Origin: Burkholderiales bacterium
GTDB taxonomy: Bacteria > Pseudomonadota > Gammaproteobacteria > Burkholderiales > Nitrosomonadaceae
Length of the DNA: 64,000 nt
Assembly (NCBI GenBank): GCA_024235735.1
Contig: JACKLU010000012.1
Location: 1 to 64,000 of the forward strand
Direction: 5' to 3'
The translations under genes were made by a program, and so were the position numbers. Below the pieces are notes generated by a model, which ran no database searches, was not told the DNA's origin, and saw nothing but the letters and a program-made list of their open reading frames with translations. Shown piece by piece: positions 34,435 to 45,900 of this stretch; the first letter of the stretch is position 1; every line of letters begins with the position of its first letter.

Positions 34435-37149
34435 TTATTCCCGTGTTTCTATCTGGGTCAGATTGTCGGTTTCGGTTTCGGGTTCATCAGCACTTTTAAT
34501 TTTCCGCCGCGGCCGCCTTTTCAATGGCGGTTGCTCTTCGCCAGATGACTCGATTTTCTCAGGCGGTGTTTCAATCATGACCAAACCGCTTTCTTCCAGA
34601 CCTGACTTTTTAGGAGGCAACTGACGAGGCGCCTCACTGGGAGGCCCGGAAATTTCTTCGGGTGATTTCGCAACGTTGATAGCAACCGGTGCTTCAGACA
34701 GATTGAATGTCGGTTCGTTGTTGATTTGGGAGTTACCAGTGGTTTTACTTTCGCCATTCTGCTGATCAGCAGCGTGAATATCCGGCTTAACTGCTGCCGA
34801 TCGCTCGTCACCCTGCCGCGCCAGCGAGCGTGGTTGTATTTTCTCAGCAACCGGACTTGAATCACTTGAATCACTTGGATTAGCGATGGCATGGCTTGAA
34901 TCATCGATTGAATCCAGTCTGGCTGCCGAGACTGAATCCGATGCGAACGGCAGTCGATCCGCCGTCGCATCAACAGACGGTGCGTGGTCAGTCGAATCTT
35001 CTTTAAAAGATTCGGCTGATTTGCTGTGTGCGGAGCGATCTTTCTGTCGAGGACTGCGACGTCTGCGTGTACGTTTTTTGTCATCCAGTTTTTCGGTAAG
35101 AATGCTTCCGTCTTCACCAGAAATCATAACGACGCCGGGTTCTTCGGACAAAGATACTGCGGATATATTCTGCGTCTGCTGCAGGGACTGCGCATCAGCC
35201 TGCACAAACGACTTCTCTACTGTTTCTTCGTTTAACTGAAATGATGCGTCCGCTGCCGCCTCACTGTTGCCGGCATTATGATCAATCGAATCCTTCAGCG
35301 GCTGTTTAGTCGATGCGTGATTCTTGCGATCACCACGACTGCGGGGCCGATTACGTCCGCGCGCATTCTTTTTGTTACGATCCTGTGATGAAGAAGCGCC
35401 TTTTTCCCTGGCCGTCATTCTTTCGGAATTCGCAGCCTGAGTATTTTCTTTTGTTTCAGCGCTGTGCGCCGGCTTAAACCAGCCGAAAAACTTATCCAGT
35501 AATGATGTTTCCCTGGTTTTGTCTTCGCGGATTGGTGCAGGCTGTGCAGGTGTAATCCCTTGAACAGCGGCTTTGGGACGCTGCGGCTTCTGTTTCCGGT
35601 CGGTTATATCCGGAACAAGATCTTCCGCTGTCTTATCAACCAGAGTGTAACTCGCCTGAGGCTCGATTTGCTTCGTATCTTCATGGCGCAAGCGGGTTAT
35701 TTTATATTTCGGCGTCTCAAGATGGATATTGGGTATCAGAATGACATCCACATTAAGCCGCTCTTCAATTTCATGAATTTCAGCACGCTTCTCATTCAAC
35801 AAGTAAGTGGCCACCTCGATAGGCAGCTGAACATGCAAGGCGCTGGTGTGCTCCTTCATGACCTCTTCCTGAATGATACGCAGAACGTGCAGGGCGGAAG
35901 AATCGGTACTGCGGACATAGCCCGTACCGTGACAGCGTGGACATGAGGAATAGTTGCTTTCGCCAAGTGACGGACGAAGCCGTTGGCGTGACAGCTCAAG
36001 CAGACCAAAGCGAGATATTTTGCCGATCTGCACTCGCGCACGGTCCTGGCGTAATGCTTCCTGCAAGCGAGCTTCAACTTCGCGCTGATTGCGCGACGAC
36101 TCCATGTCGATAAAATCAATGACAATCAAACCACCGAGATCGCGCAGACGCAATTGCCGACCAATTTCATCCGCCGCTTCCAGATTGGTGTTCAGCGCCG
36201 TATGCTCAATATCTGCGCCGCGAATAGCGCGGGCGGAATTGACATCTACCGATACCAGCGCTTCAGTGTGGTCGATGACGATTGCGCCCCCCGAAGGCAA
36301 GGTGACCTGCCGCGAGTACGCCGTTTCAATCTGGTGTTCGATCTGGAAGCGGGAGAACAAGGGCACATCATCATGGTAATACTTTAACCGATCGACGTTG
36401 CCCGGCATGACATGCAGCATAAACTGGCATGCCTGTTCATATATTTCGCGGTTGTCAATGAGGATTTCACCGATTTCATAATTGAAATAATCGCGAATGG
36501 CGCGAATTACCAAGCTACTTTCCTGATAAATCAAGAAAACACCGCTCTGATTATTGGCGGCTTCTTCAATTGCACGCCACAGCTGTGTCAGATAGTTCAA
36601 ATCCCATTGCAACTCTTCCTCACTGCGGCCTATACCCGCGGTTCGGGCAATAACGCTCATACCATCCGGGATTTCAAGCTTAGCCAGTACTTCGCGCATC
36701 TCGTTACGCTCGTCACCTGTGATGCGACGCGAAACACCACCACTGTTCGGATTATTGGGTATAAGCACCAGATAGCGTCCCGCAAGTGAGATATAGGTGG
36801 TTAACGCCGCTCCTTTTGTGCCGCGCTCATCTTTGTCGACCTGAACAATCAGTTCCAACCCTTCGTGCAGGAATTCCTGAATACGGCTTTGCGAAATTCC
36901 CGATGCTTTGTCGCCAAAACAACAGGGTGAGATTTCCTTGAATGGAAGAAAGCCGTGCCGTTCACAGCCATAATCGACGAAAGCGGCTTCCAGACTGGGC
37001 TCCAGTCGTGTTATTACTGCTTTATAGATATTACTTTTTCGCTGTTCTTTATTGATGGATTCGATATCAAGATCAATCAGTTTTTGACCATTGACAATAG
37101 CAACACGCAACTCTTCAGGTTGGGTTGCATTAAATAGCATTCGTCTCAT
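34435..37149 (-). CDS. rne: Ribonuclease E
   Basis: Essential endonuclease for mRNA decay and rRNA/tRNA maturation, organiser of the degradosome. 904 residues. N-terminal half: MRRMLFNATQPEELRVAIV, S1 domain (about 38-120), DNase I-like catalytic core with Asp residues in VSVDVNSARAIRG and IVIDFIDMES, and the zinc link CPRCHGTGY. The C-terminal half (about 520-904) is disordered with Arg-rich RNA-binding segments (KKRTRRRRSPRQKDR and others), as in E. coli but with no similarity seen by eye. The length favours RNase E over RNase G. A long upstream region (37150-37688) may carry a regulatory leader. Confidence 0.95.
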   Translation of the reverse strand: MRRMLFNATQPEELRVAIVNGQKLIDLDIESINKEQRKSNIYKAVITRLEPSLEAAFVDYGCERHGFLPFKEISPCCFGDKASGISQSRIQEFLHEGLELIVQVDKDERGTKGAALTTYISLAGRYLVLIPNNPNSGGVSRRITGDERNEMREVLAKLEIPDGMSVIARTAGIGRSEEELQWDLNYLTQLWRAIEEAANNQSGVFLIYQESSLVIRAIRDYFNYEIGEILIDNREIYEQACQFMLHVMPGNVDRLKYYHDDVPLFSRFQIEHQIETAYSRQVTLPSGGAIVIDHTEALVSVDVNSARAIRGADIEHTALNTNLEAADEIGRQLRLRDLGGLIVIDFIDMESSRNQREVEARLQEALRQDRARVQIGKISRFGLLELSRQRLRPSLGESNYSSCPRCHGTGYVRSTDSSALHVLRIIQEEVMKEHTSALHVQLPIEVATYLLNEKRAEIHEIEERLNVDVILIPNIHLETPKYKITRLRHEDTKQIEPQASYTLVDKTAEDLVPDITDRKQKPQRPKAAVQGITPAQPAPIREDKTRETSLLDKFFGWFKPAHSAETKENTQAANSERMTAREKGASSSQDRNKKNARGRNRPRSRGDRKNHASTKQPLKDSIDHNAGNSEAAADASFQLNEETVEKSFVQADAQSLQQTQNISAVSLSEEPGVVMISGEDGSILTEKLDDKKRTRRRRSPRQKDRSAHSKSAESFKEDSTDHAPSVDATADRLPFASDSVSAARLDSIDDSSHAIANPSDSSDSSPVAEKIQPRSLARQGDERSAAVKPDIHAADQQNGESKTTGNSQINNEPTFNLSEAPVAINVAKSPEEISGPPSEAPRQLPPKKSGLEESGLVMIETPPEKIESSGEEQPPLKRRPRRKIKSADEPETETDNLTQIETRE

Positions 37150-37688
37150 TTATATGCCTTACGTGTTACAACACAAGCGAGCTGATCAAATTTCAAAAAA
37201 ACATAATGAAGATGAAGAGTTTCCGAGGGGGTAATTGTAATAGTATTGATCAATTTATGTTAATTCTAATGTATTCTATTATTTAATAATCGCGATATAG
37301 CTATAATAACTGTAGTGATGTAAATAATCCAGTTTGCCTGGCATATCCGAGCATGCCAGAAATTGTTATGTAACATCAGTCCATTTTACAGTTTATGGCC
37401 TTTTTTTCTGCCACTTATGCGTTAAAAGTGTCAAAAGAATTTGCTGATGTATGGATTGTTCCGATAGTATTTTCGTTTTCCCGCATTGAATGACTGTCGA
37501 GTATTGACTATTGATTGGTTAATTCTGCTTAGGTGAGATATTTTGAAATTTTAGCGGACAATTTATGCCTAACGGTTCAATAATCGAACAGAAGAACTGA
37601 TACGAAAAGCGAATGGACACTTTGAACAAATACTTTGACCCAAGCCGAGAATTATAGGTAAAACGCAACATATAGGCAAAAAAATCTA
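37150..37688. other. Divergent rne-rluC intergenic region
   Basis: 539 bp with no supported gene, AT-rich. rne reads left and rluC right, the same divergent order as in E. coli, where the rne leader mediates feedback by RNase E. TATAAT at 37313-37318 is a candidate -10 but has no convincing -35. No conserved rne leader hairpin could be confirmed by eye. Confidence 0.5.
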
Positions 37689-38675
37689 TTGAAAACCGAA
37701 GTCGTCAAGGAACTTATCAGTGAAAATGGTACTGACCAGCGTATTGACAATTTTTTGTTCAAACGCTACAAAAATGTACCCAAAAGCCATATCTATCAAT
37801 TATTACGCAGTGGGCAGGTGCGCGTTAACGGTAAACGTATCGATTTCCACTATCGCTTGGCGCTGGGCGATCTGATACGGATTCCACCGATTGCAGTACC
37901 CGCGACCGCTGCGATAGAGCGACGGGTCATTTCGAAAACACCGCCTTTGCATGTCATTTTTGAAGATGAAGCGCTGCTGGTTGTCGACAAGCCATCAGGA
38001 ATTGCTGTTCATGGCGGCAGCGGCATCAGTTTCGGCGTCATTGAGCAGCTGCGTGCGCAGCATCCTGAAATGCGATTTCTTGAGCTGGTGCATCGACTTG
38101 ATCGCGAGACTTCCGGAGTATTGTTGCTGGCCAAGAAGCGCAGCGCACTGGTTGCATTGCATCAGCAGCTCCGCTCCGGTCATACGGAAAAACATTATCA
38201 GGTGCTGGTCAGGGGAAATTGGCCCAATACGAGACAACATGTCAAATTGCCATTGATAAAATATGTCACCCAAGAAGGTGAGCGACGTGTAACGGTGGCA
38301 ACCGGCAAGCATAACGAGAGCGACAAGTTTTCATCTTCCAGGACAATGGATTCGCACACGATATTTACGTTGCGGAGGACATGGCGGGACTACAGTTTAT
38401 TGAACGCCGAACTGAAAACAGGACGCACCCACCAAATTCGTGTACACCTCGCGCATTTGGGTTATCCGATTATCGGCGATAGCAAATATGGCGACTTTGC
38501 CATCAATAAGCAGTTATCCAGAGGCCGTAATTCAGGCAACTTGGAGCGTATGTTTCTACATGCTGCCAGCATGCTGATTAATCACCCGCTCAGTGGTCAG
38601 CCATTAAAACTGATGGCAAATCTGCCTGCCGATCTGCAGGCTTTTTTAAGTCATCTTGACGCGCAGCTGCGATAA
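37689..38675 (+). CDS. rluC: 23S rRNA pseudouridine synthase RluC
   Basis: Makes pseudouridines in the large-subunit rRNA (955/2504/2580 in E. coli numbering). 328 residues: S4 RNA-binding domain (about 15-75: RIDNFLFKRYKNVPKSHIYQ) and catalytic domain with the active-site Asp in ELVHRLDRETSGVLLLAKK. The start appears to be TTG 37689; no in-frame ATG fits the S4 domain. It lies divergent to rne as in many proteobacteria. Its 3' end overlaps the 3' end of the esterase gene by 86 bp. Confidence 0.93.
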   Translation: MKTEVVKELISENGTDQRIDNFLFKRYKNVPKSHIYQLLRSGQVRVNGKRIDFHYRLALGDLIRIPPIAVPATAAIERRVISKTPPLHVIFEDEALLVVDKPSGIAVHGGSGISFGVIEQLRAQHPEMRFLELVHRLDRETSGVLLLAKKRSALVALHQQLRSGHTEKHYQVLVRGNWPNTRQHVKLPLIKYVTQEGERRVTVATGKHNESDKFSSSRTMDSHTIFTLRRTWRDYSLLNAELKTGRTHQIRVHLAHLGYPIIGDSKYGDFAINKQLSRGRNSGNLERMFLHAASMLINHPLSGQPLKLMANLPADLQAFLSHLDAQLR

Positions 38676-39309
38676 AATGCTCGTGAAGCATGGGTTGCAG
38701 TACGTGCCAGACGTTTTCAACAATCATTTTTTGCGCGCTCGCCGTTGGATGAATGCCGTCAGACTGGAAAAACGCTTTATTTTCACCGAATCCGGCAAGT
38801 AAAAATGGAATCAAGCCGGTTTGATAGTATTCGGCGAGTTGCGGATAAATATCCTGGAACTTTCGTGTATAAGTCATGCCATAATTGGGCGGTAACTGCA
38901 TGCCCGCGAGCAGCACAACGACATTGTTCCTTTGGCAGATTTCAATAATCGCAGCCAGATTGTCATAGATTGTTTTGATTGCCGTACCTCGCAGACCATC
39001 GTTCGCGCCCAATCCGAGAATAATGATATCCGGACGGTGTGCACTTAACGCCTGTTCGATGCGATTGCGCCCACCCAGCGCTGTTTCTCCGCTGACACTG
39101 GCATTGATAACCCGGAAAGATTGTGAATGTGACAACAGACGCTGCTCCAGCAACGCAACCCATCCCGCATCGGCAGGAATACCGTAATTTGCTGACAAAC
39201 TGTCGCCATAAACCATAATGGTGGTTGTATGCTGTGCCGGCGTTGCAAATACGCCAGCACTGTGTATGCTAAAAAAGAAGAAGACTATAAAAGCTAGGAA
39301 TTTTTTCAT
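38590..39309 (-). CDS. tesA: Periplasmic GDSL lysophospholipase/thioesterase (TesA type)
   Basis: An exported SGNH hydrolase (arylesterase/acyl-CoA thioesterase I/lysophospholipase L1). The ATG at 39307-39309 starts a signal peptide (MKKFLAFIVFFFFSIHSAGV). SGNH blocks: catalytic Ser in VYGDSLSANYG, Gly in VSGETALGG, Asn in GLGANDGLRG, Asp/His in DGIHPTASA. The start codon shares two bases with the divergent ATPase gene. About 30 C-terminal residues overlap rluC tail to tail; the true catalytic domain ends before this. Confidence 0.92.
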   Translation of the reverse strand: MKKFLAFIVFFFFSIHSAGVFATPAQHTTTIMVYGDSLSANYGIPADAGWVALLEQRLLSHSQSFRVINASVSGETALGGRNRIEQALSAHRPDIIILGLGANDGLRGTAIKTIYDNLAAIIEICQRNNVVVLLAGMQLPPNYGMTYTRKFQDIYPQLAEYYQTGLIPFLLAGFGENKAFFQSDGIHPTASAQKMIVENVWHVLQPMLHEHFIAAARQDDLKKPADRQADLPSVLMADH

Positions 39310-39997
39310 GGTAAAGAATTGTGTCAATAAGCCTATTCTAAGAACGGAGGCGCTTACAAAGCAGGTCAACACCGGCGATGATACACTGACAATTTTGCAG
39401 GATATCAATATAGCGGTAACCCCCGGTGAAGCAGTTGCCATTGTCGGCGCATCGGGCTCCGGAAAATCAACCCTGCTGGGTTTGCTCGCTGGATTGGATA
39501 CACCCACATCCGGTAAAGTTCATCTGGATGATACGGATATTTTCATGCTCGACGAGGACAGCCGCGCGGCTTTGCGTGGAAAAATACTCGGTTTCGTTTT
39601 TCAGTCGTTTCAATTGCTCCCTGCGTTGACCGCGCTGGAAAATGTCATGTTGCCGCTTGAACTCTCAGGTATCAGTGGCGCCGAGACGGTGGCGCGAAAA
39701 CTGTTGCAGCGCGTTGGTCTTGAAATGCGTTTGCAGCATTATCCCAAACAACTTTCCGGGGGAGAGCAGCAGCGCGTGGCTATCGCGCGCGCTTTTGCCA
39801 CACGTCCGAAATTGTTGCTGGCCGATGAACCAACCGGAAATCTGGACTCGACTACTGGCAAACAGATCATCGAGTTGATGTTTGAACTGAATCATGAACA
39901 GGGTACCACGCTGGTGTTGGTGACACACGATGAGCAGTTGTCCCGGCGCTGCTCACGGCGGATACGGCTGGTCGATGGCATGCTGGCGCCGTCATAA
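39308..39997 (+). CDS. ybbA: ABC transporter ATP-binding protein (YbbA/LolD-like)
   Basis: An ATPase of the MacB/LolD/YbbA class. ATG 39308 follows AGGA (229 residues). Walker A GASGSGKS, Q-loop FVFQSFQLLPALT, signature LSGGEQQRVAIARAFA, Walker B LLLADEPTGNLD. The divergent tesA-ybbA pair is conserved in proteobacteria, where ybbA is followed by the large permease ybbP. Here no permease follows; the gene runs 6 bp into the 3' end of the giant repeat gene on the other strand. So the membrane partner was lost, moved or replaced. Confidence 0.9.
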   Translation: MVKNCVNKPILRTEALTKQVNTGDDTLTILQDINIAVTPGEAVAIVGASGSGKSTLLGLLAGLDTPTSGKVHLDDTDIFMLDEDSRAALRGKILGFVFQSFQLLPALTALENVMLPLELSGISGAETVARKLLQRVGLEMRLQHYPKQLSGGEQQRVAIARAFATRPKLLLADEPTGNLDSTTGKQIIELMFELNHEQGTTLVLVTHDEQLSRRCSRRIRLVDGMLAPS

Positions 39998-42900
39998 ACC
40001 GCCATCAAGCAGCAGAACACTGCCTATCGTGGTTATGGCTTCGTCACTACTGGCGAGATCAACCGCGAGCCAATTACGTGTGATTTCGTTATTCTCCAGA
40101 CGGGATAACTGCGCTTGCAGTTCTGTTTCGGTTGCTGTTCTTCCAAACGTATGCGTATAAAGCGCCTGAATGTACTCGGTATCGCTGAACACGCCCAGAT
40201 TTGCCCGCGTCTGGAACCAGTCGAGAATCACATCGGGACTGATGCTGTCCGTCAGCGCCGCATGTCCTAGCTGCCATTCTTCGATGGTGGCATCGCGGTC
40301 AAAAAAAGTCTGGAACAGGCGACCCAGGATGCCTTCCACCCGATTATGCGCCAGTAAAATATTTTCACCACTGTCGAACGCTATCATTTCCGCGTTGATG
40401 AGACTCAGCATGGCGCCGTCTTCCAGATAAGTCATTTCAAGCGCGTCATTGGCCAGTTCAATATGTACATCCTCCCGTGCACCCTGCATTCTGAGCACAT
40501 CGTATCCACCCCTGCCGTCAACATTTAATGCAAGCCCCAACGGCAAATATCCCTGATTATTGTCGTCATTACCGATGACATTACGATCAGCACTCAGCTG
40601 GATAATCGCGAGATTATCATTCAGCCCCGCCAGCAGTGCTTCAGTTGTCATTTGCCTGAAATCGACAGCTTCCGGCAGCTTAAGAAAAGCGTCAACAATC
40701 AAACCGGTATCAGTTCCGGTCAAGTTTTGTATGGCATTGCCTTCTTCAGGCGACAGATCGCGGTCGAGCCAGGTTTTGACCAGATGATGCGCGACTGCTT
40801 CGTTTTCGGAATACGCAATGGCAAGACTTTCGCCATTTTCAAACTGAATGCGCTCAATATCAGTGAACGTGTCCCGATCACCATTTCCGTCAGTAAGAAT
40901 AATATGATTGCTATTGATGCGCACTTGATAACCCGATAATTGCCCTGCTTGTGTCGCAACGTCAAAACCCAGGCCGCCATTGAGCGCATCGCTTCCCGCG
41001 TCGCCTGACAGACTGTCATTGCCTGTGCCGCCAAACAGAATGTCATCGCCAGCATCACCCGCTATCCGGTCATCTCCACCCAGACTACCGATTGTGTCAT
41101 TGCCGTCGCCACCAAACAGAATGTCATCTTCTGCACCCAGCACGATGTATTGATTCTGTCCGTTGCCAGCGGCAAAATTCGCACCGGCGCCACCGGTCAC
41201 GCGGGTCGCGCCGATAATTGCGGCAAATGCGATATTGTTAAGCTGTATGACAGTGCCTGAGGGCATATCGGCGGCATTGATGATCAGCGCCTGCTTGCTG
41301 CCATTCGGCAAATCTGAACCGTTAATAATCACGGGCAACCCCGGGTTTTGGCTTCCCCCAGGTGTTAATGTAATGGTTTGTACAGCGACCAGAGCGGTTT
41401 GCGGTAGTGACGCAATAAAATTCTGGCCATGAATAGTCATTTGTGATGCTGCAGTGTTGTCATTGAGCATCTCCCGTTCAATGCGCTGAACCAGATCACT
41501 GACTGCGCTTGGGGCGCGCACGAGCCCTGATCGTCCGTTTGCTGCAAGACCGACACCAACCGGGAGACTGACCGAGAGAATGGAAGTGCCATCGTTATTA
41601 GTCAGAATGGGGATATCCGCATGTCTGTTGGAGAATGTACCGGGATCTTCCACACGCACGTTGTCGATTACAGGAATAGTCAGCGTTCTGGAACCATTCG
41701 TTTCTATTCGTATACTGATATTGACGCCATCGACGGTTTTGGTTGTCACACCGGTATTACCGCCACTCCCACCACCACTACCGCCCCCTGCTCCACTACC
41801 CGAGGAAGCCGCCGGGATTGTCGCGGTTATGGCATTGCCTGTTGCATCAACTATATTGACTGCCGCATCTGCGCCAGCGGCCCAGTCTTCTCCGGCTGCC
41901 AGATTGTAGACAGTCGCATCGCTGGAAGCCGTACCGTTTTTATTGACAAGCTGATTGACAGCCGCTTTGTCCGTTACGCTTAAAGTGAGCGTAAACGTTG
42001 TGGCGGAAGTAATCTCGACGTTCGCAGTATTGGTCAAGGTATAGGTCACACCGCCTTTGCCCGTGATGGCAAACTTGCTGGCGACAATGTCGTTACCCGT
42101 ACCCGAAGCTTTCAGGAAATTCGCGCCGGTAACTGACAATACGCCTGTGCCCGCATTGTATGTGGCCGAAGTAATTGCAGGGGCAGCCACATTACTCGCT
42201 GTAATGGCGTTTCCCAAGGTGTCGGCGACGTTAACAGCCACATTGACACCGGCAGCCCAATCTTCCGCAGCCGCAAGATTGTAGGTAGCGCCACCAGTCG
42301 AAACTGTGCCGTTTTTGTTGACAATCTGATTGGCCGCTGCCTTGTCGGTCGCACTCAGTGTTAGTGTAAATGCTGTACTTGACGTGATTTCGACGTCAGC
42401 AGTGTCAGTCAATGTGTACGTCTCTCCGCCTTCACCGGCAAAAGTGAATTTACTGGCGATAATGTCGTTTGACGCGCCGATGGCGCTTATGAAATCCGTA
42501 CCGGTTACGGTCAACTCGCCAGTCGCAGCATTGTATACGGCTGATGTGATCGCGGGTACGCTGGCATTGCTCACAGTAATGCCGTTTCCTGTAATATCCG
42601 CCACGGTGACAGCCGCATCCGCACCGGCGGCCCAATCCTCCGCTGCCGCAAGGTTATAAGTTGTTGTGTCACTGGCTACAGTGCCATTGGCATCCAGCAA
42701 TGCATTTACGGCGGCTTTATCGGTAGTACTCAAGGTAATCGTAAACTCAGCCCCGGAAGTAATATCGACATCGGCGGTATCGGTTAACGTGTAGGTGCCG
42801 CTACCCAATCCAGTAAACGTAAACAGGCTGGCGTCAATATCATTGCTCGCACCCGTGAGACTGAGCAATCCGGCGCCAGTGACCACCAGCACGCCGGTGC

Positions 42901-45900
42901 CGGCATTATATGCCGCAGCGGTAATGGTCGGTGCGGCGACATTATTGGCGGTAATGCCGTTTCCGGTTTCGTCTGCCACATTGACTGCCACATCCGCGCC
43001 GGCAGTCCAGTCTTCAGCTGCGGTCAGATTGTATGTAGCGCCACCCGTTGATGTCGTCCCGTTTTTATTGATAATCCGATTGACAGCCGCCAGATCGGTC
43101 GCACTCAAGATGAGTGTGAACGCCGTGGCGGAAGTGATATCCACATCAGCAGTATCGGTCAGGGTATAGGTTTCGCCGCCTTCACCAACAATGGTGAATT
43201 TGCTGGCGACAATATCATTAGCCGCACCGCTCAATGCCAGTAAATTAGCGCCGGTGGCTGCCAGCGTGCCGGTGCCGGCGTCGTAGGTTGCTGAGGTGAT
43301 CGTGGGTGAAGCCACGTTGCTGACAGTGATGCCATTGCCAGTCGAATCAGACGTGTCTCCTGATGTGACATTGGTATCCCAGTTATCGGCTGCTGCCAGA
43401 TTGTAGGTTGTGCCACCGGTAGAAGAAGTGCCGTTTTTGTTGACGATCTGATTGATCGCGGCTTTATCCGTAGCACTGAGTGTTACCGTGAATTGCGTAG
43501 TGGAATCCCTTTCTACATCCGATGAGTCCGTCAATGTATAAGTTGCGCCCCCCTCACCCGTAAAAGTTAGTGTGGAAACATCAATGTCGGCTCCACCGCC
43601 ATTGGCCTGAATATTGGTGCCGGTAACAACCAGAACACCGGTGGCGGCGTTATAGGTGGCTGATGTTATTTTTGGATTAACGGATACCGTGATCGCAGCC
43701 GTTGCATCCGCAATATTGGCTGCGGTATCGGCTGCGGCCAGCCAATCATCCGCTGCGGCCAGATTATAGGTTGATCCGCCTGATGAAACGGTGCCGATCT
43801 GATCCAGCAGTGCATCCACATTGGTTTTGTCTGCACCGGACAAGGTTATTGAGAAGGCGGTTGCCGAAGTGATTTCAACGTCGGAGCCGCTGGTCAGTGT
43901 ATACGTCGCATTTGCAGTGCCGCCCGTAAAAGTCAGCGCGGAAATGTCAATGTCATTGGATGCACCTGTTTTCCTAAACAGGTTAGTGCCCGTGACTTGC
44001 AAAACCCCGCTATCGGAATCATAGGTAGCGGAAGTGATGGCCGGTGTTTGCACGTTGCTCACTGTAATGCCATTACCTGTTGTATCACTGACATCATTAA
44101 CTGCTGGCGCACCTGTGATCCAGTTATCCGCAGCGGCAAGGTTGTAAGTAACTGCGCCCCCCGATGCAGTGCCATTCTTGTTGAGCAGGCCATGAACATT
44201 CAATTGATCCGTTGCGCTCAGGGTGACCGTTGCGGCTGTGGCCGAAGTAATCTCCACATCGCTGGTATCGGTCAATGTATAGGTGTCTCCGCCTTCACCG
44301 GTAAATGTGAATAAGGAAGCGTCTATGTCATTTGCAGCGCCGGATTGATTGACAAAATTGGCGCCTGTAATGACCAATTGTCCTGTGCTGGCGTCATAAG
44401 TCGCTGAAGTGATCGCGGGCGCGGAATAGTTGGATACCGTGATGCCATTGCCGGTCGTATCGATCACATTGACCGCGCTGTCCGCACCAGCCGCCCAGTC
44501 TTCCGCAGCCGCCAGATTATAAGTGGTGGCATCCGCCGAACTGACGCCATTCTTGTTGAGCAGCGCCTCCACATTGGTCAGATCGGAACCACTTAATGTA
44601 ACGGTGAATTGGGTGTCTGAGTCGATTTCCACATCCGAGGCGCTGGTCAGCGTGTAGGTTGAACCGCCCTCTCCGGTAAAAGTCAGTTTGGAAATATCGA
44701 TGTCATTAGTTGCACCGGAATTCTTCAGAAAGCCGGTTCCGGTGACAACCAGCGTATTGGCGGCATAGTCGTAAGTTGCGCTGGTGATGGTGGGTACCGC
44801 CACATTGCTGACAGTAACCGCATTCGTGGCGTCGGATATGTCGGCATTGCCAATCACCGTGTTCCAATCGTCGGCAGCCGCCAGATTGAACGTTGTGCCA
44901 CCAACTGAACTGGTGCCGTTCTTATTCAGGATCGGGTTGATGGCCGCCTTGTCAGTGCTGGACAAAGTGATCGTGAACGAAGTGGCTGAGGTGATTTCCA
45001 CGTCGCTGGTATCGGTCAGGGTATAAGTTGTACCGCCTTCACCAGTAAATGTCAGCGTGGAGACATCAATATCATTCGTAGCGCCAGCGGCTTTGATCAG
45101 ACTAGTGCCAGTAACGGCTAGACTGCCGGTGCTCGCGTCATAAGTGGCGGAGGTAATGGTTGGGGTCTGTACGTTGCTGACGGTAATGCCGTTGCCACTT
45201 GCATCGGCGATGATATTGGCGCTCGGCGCCCCCGGCATCCAGTCTTCCGCCGCCGCCAGATTGTAGGTCGTTGCACCTACAGAACTCGTGCCATTTTTAT
45301 TCAATAGTCCATTGACGTTGAGCAAATCGGTAGCGCTTAAAGTAACCGTTGCGGTTGTGGCTGAAGTAATGTCGACATCGCTGGTATCGGTCAGCGTATA
45401 GGTGCTGCCGCTTTCACCGGTGAATGTGAATAAAGAAGCGTCAATGTCATTTGCAGCACCGGATTTGTTGACAAAGTTGGTGCCGGTTATCACCAGTTGT
45501 CCCGTGCTGGCGTCATAAGTCGCCGAAGTAATCGTGGGCACGGCATAGTTGGAAACAGTGATGCCATTGCCGGTCGTATCGGCCACATTGATCGCGCTGT
45601 CTGCGCCGGCCGCCCAGTCTTCCGCCGCCGCCAGATTGTAGGTTGTGGCATCTGTCGAAGTGGTGCCGTCCTTGTTGAGCAGCGCTTCTACATTGGTTAG
45701 ATCGGCGCCGCTTAATGCAACGGTGAATTGAGTGCCTGAGTCGACTTCCACATCCGAGGCGCTGGTCAGGGTATAAGCCGCTCCACCCTCACCAATGAAT
45801 GTCAGTTTGGAAATATCGATATCGTTGGCTGCACCGCTCCGTTTGAGGAAACCGGTACCAGTGACTGTCAGTGTGTTGGTGGAATAGTCGTATGCTGCAC

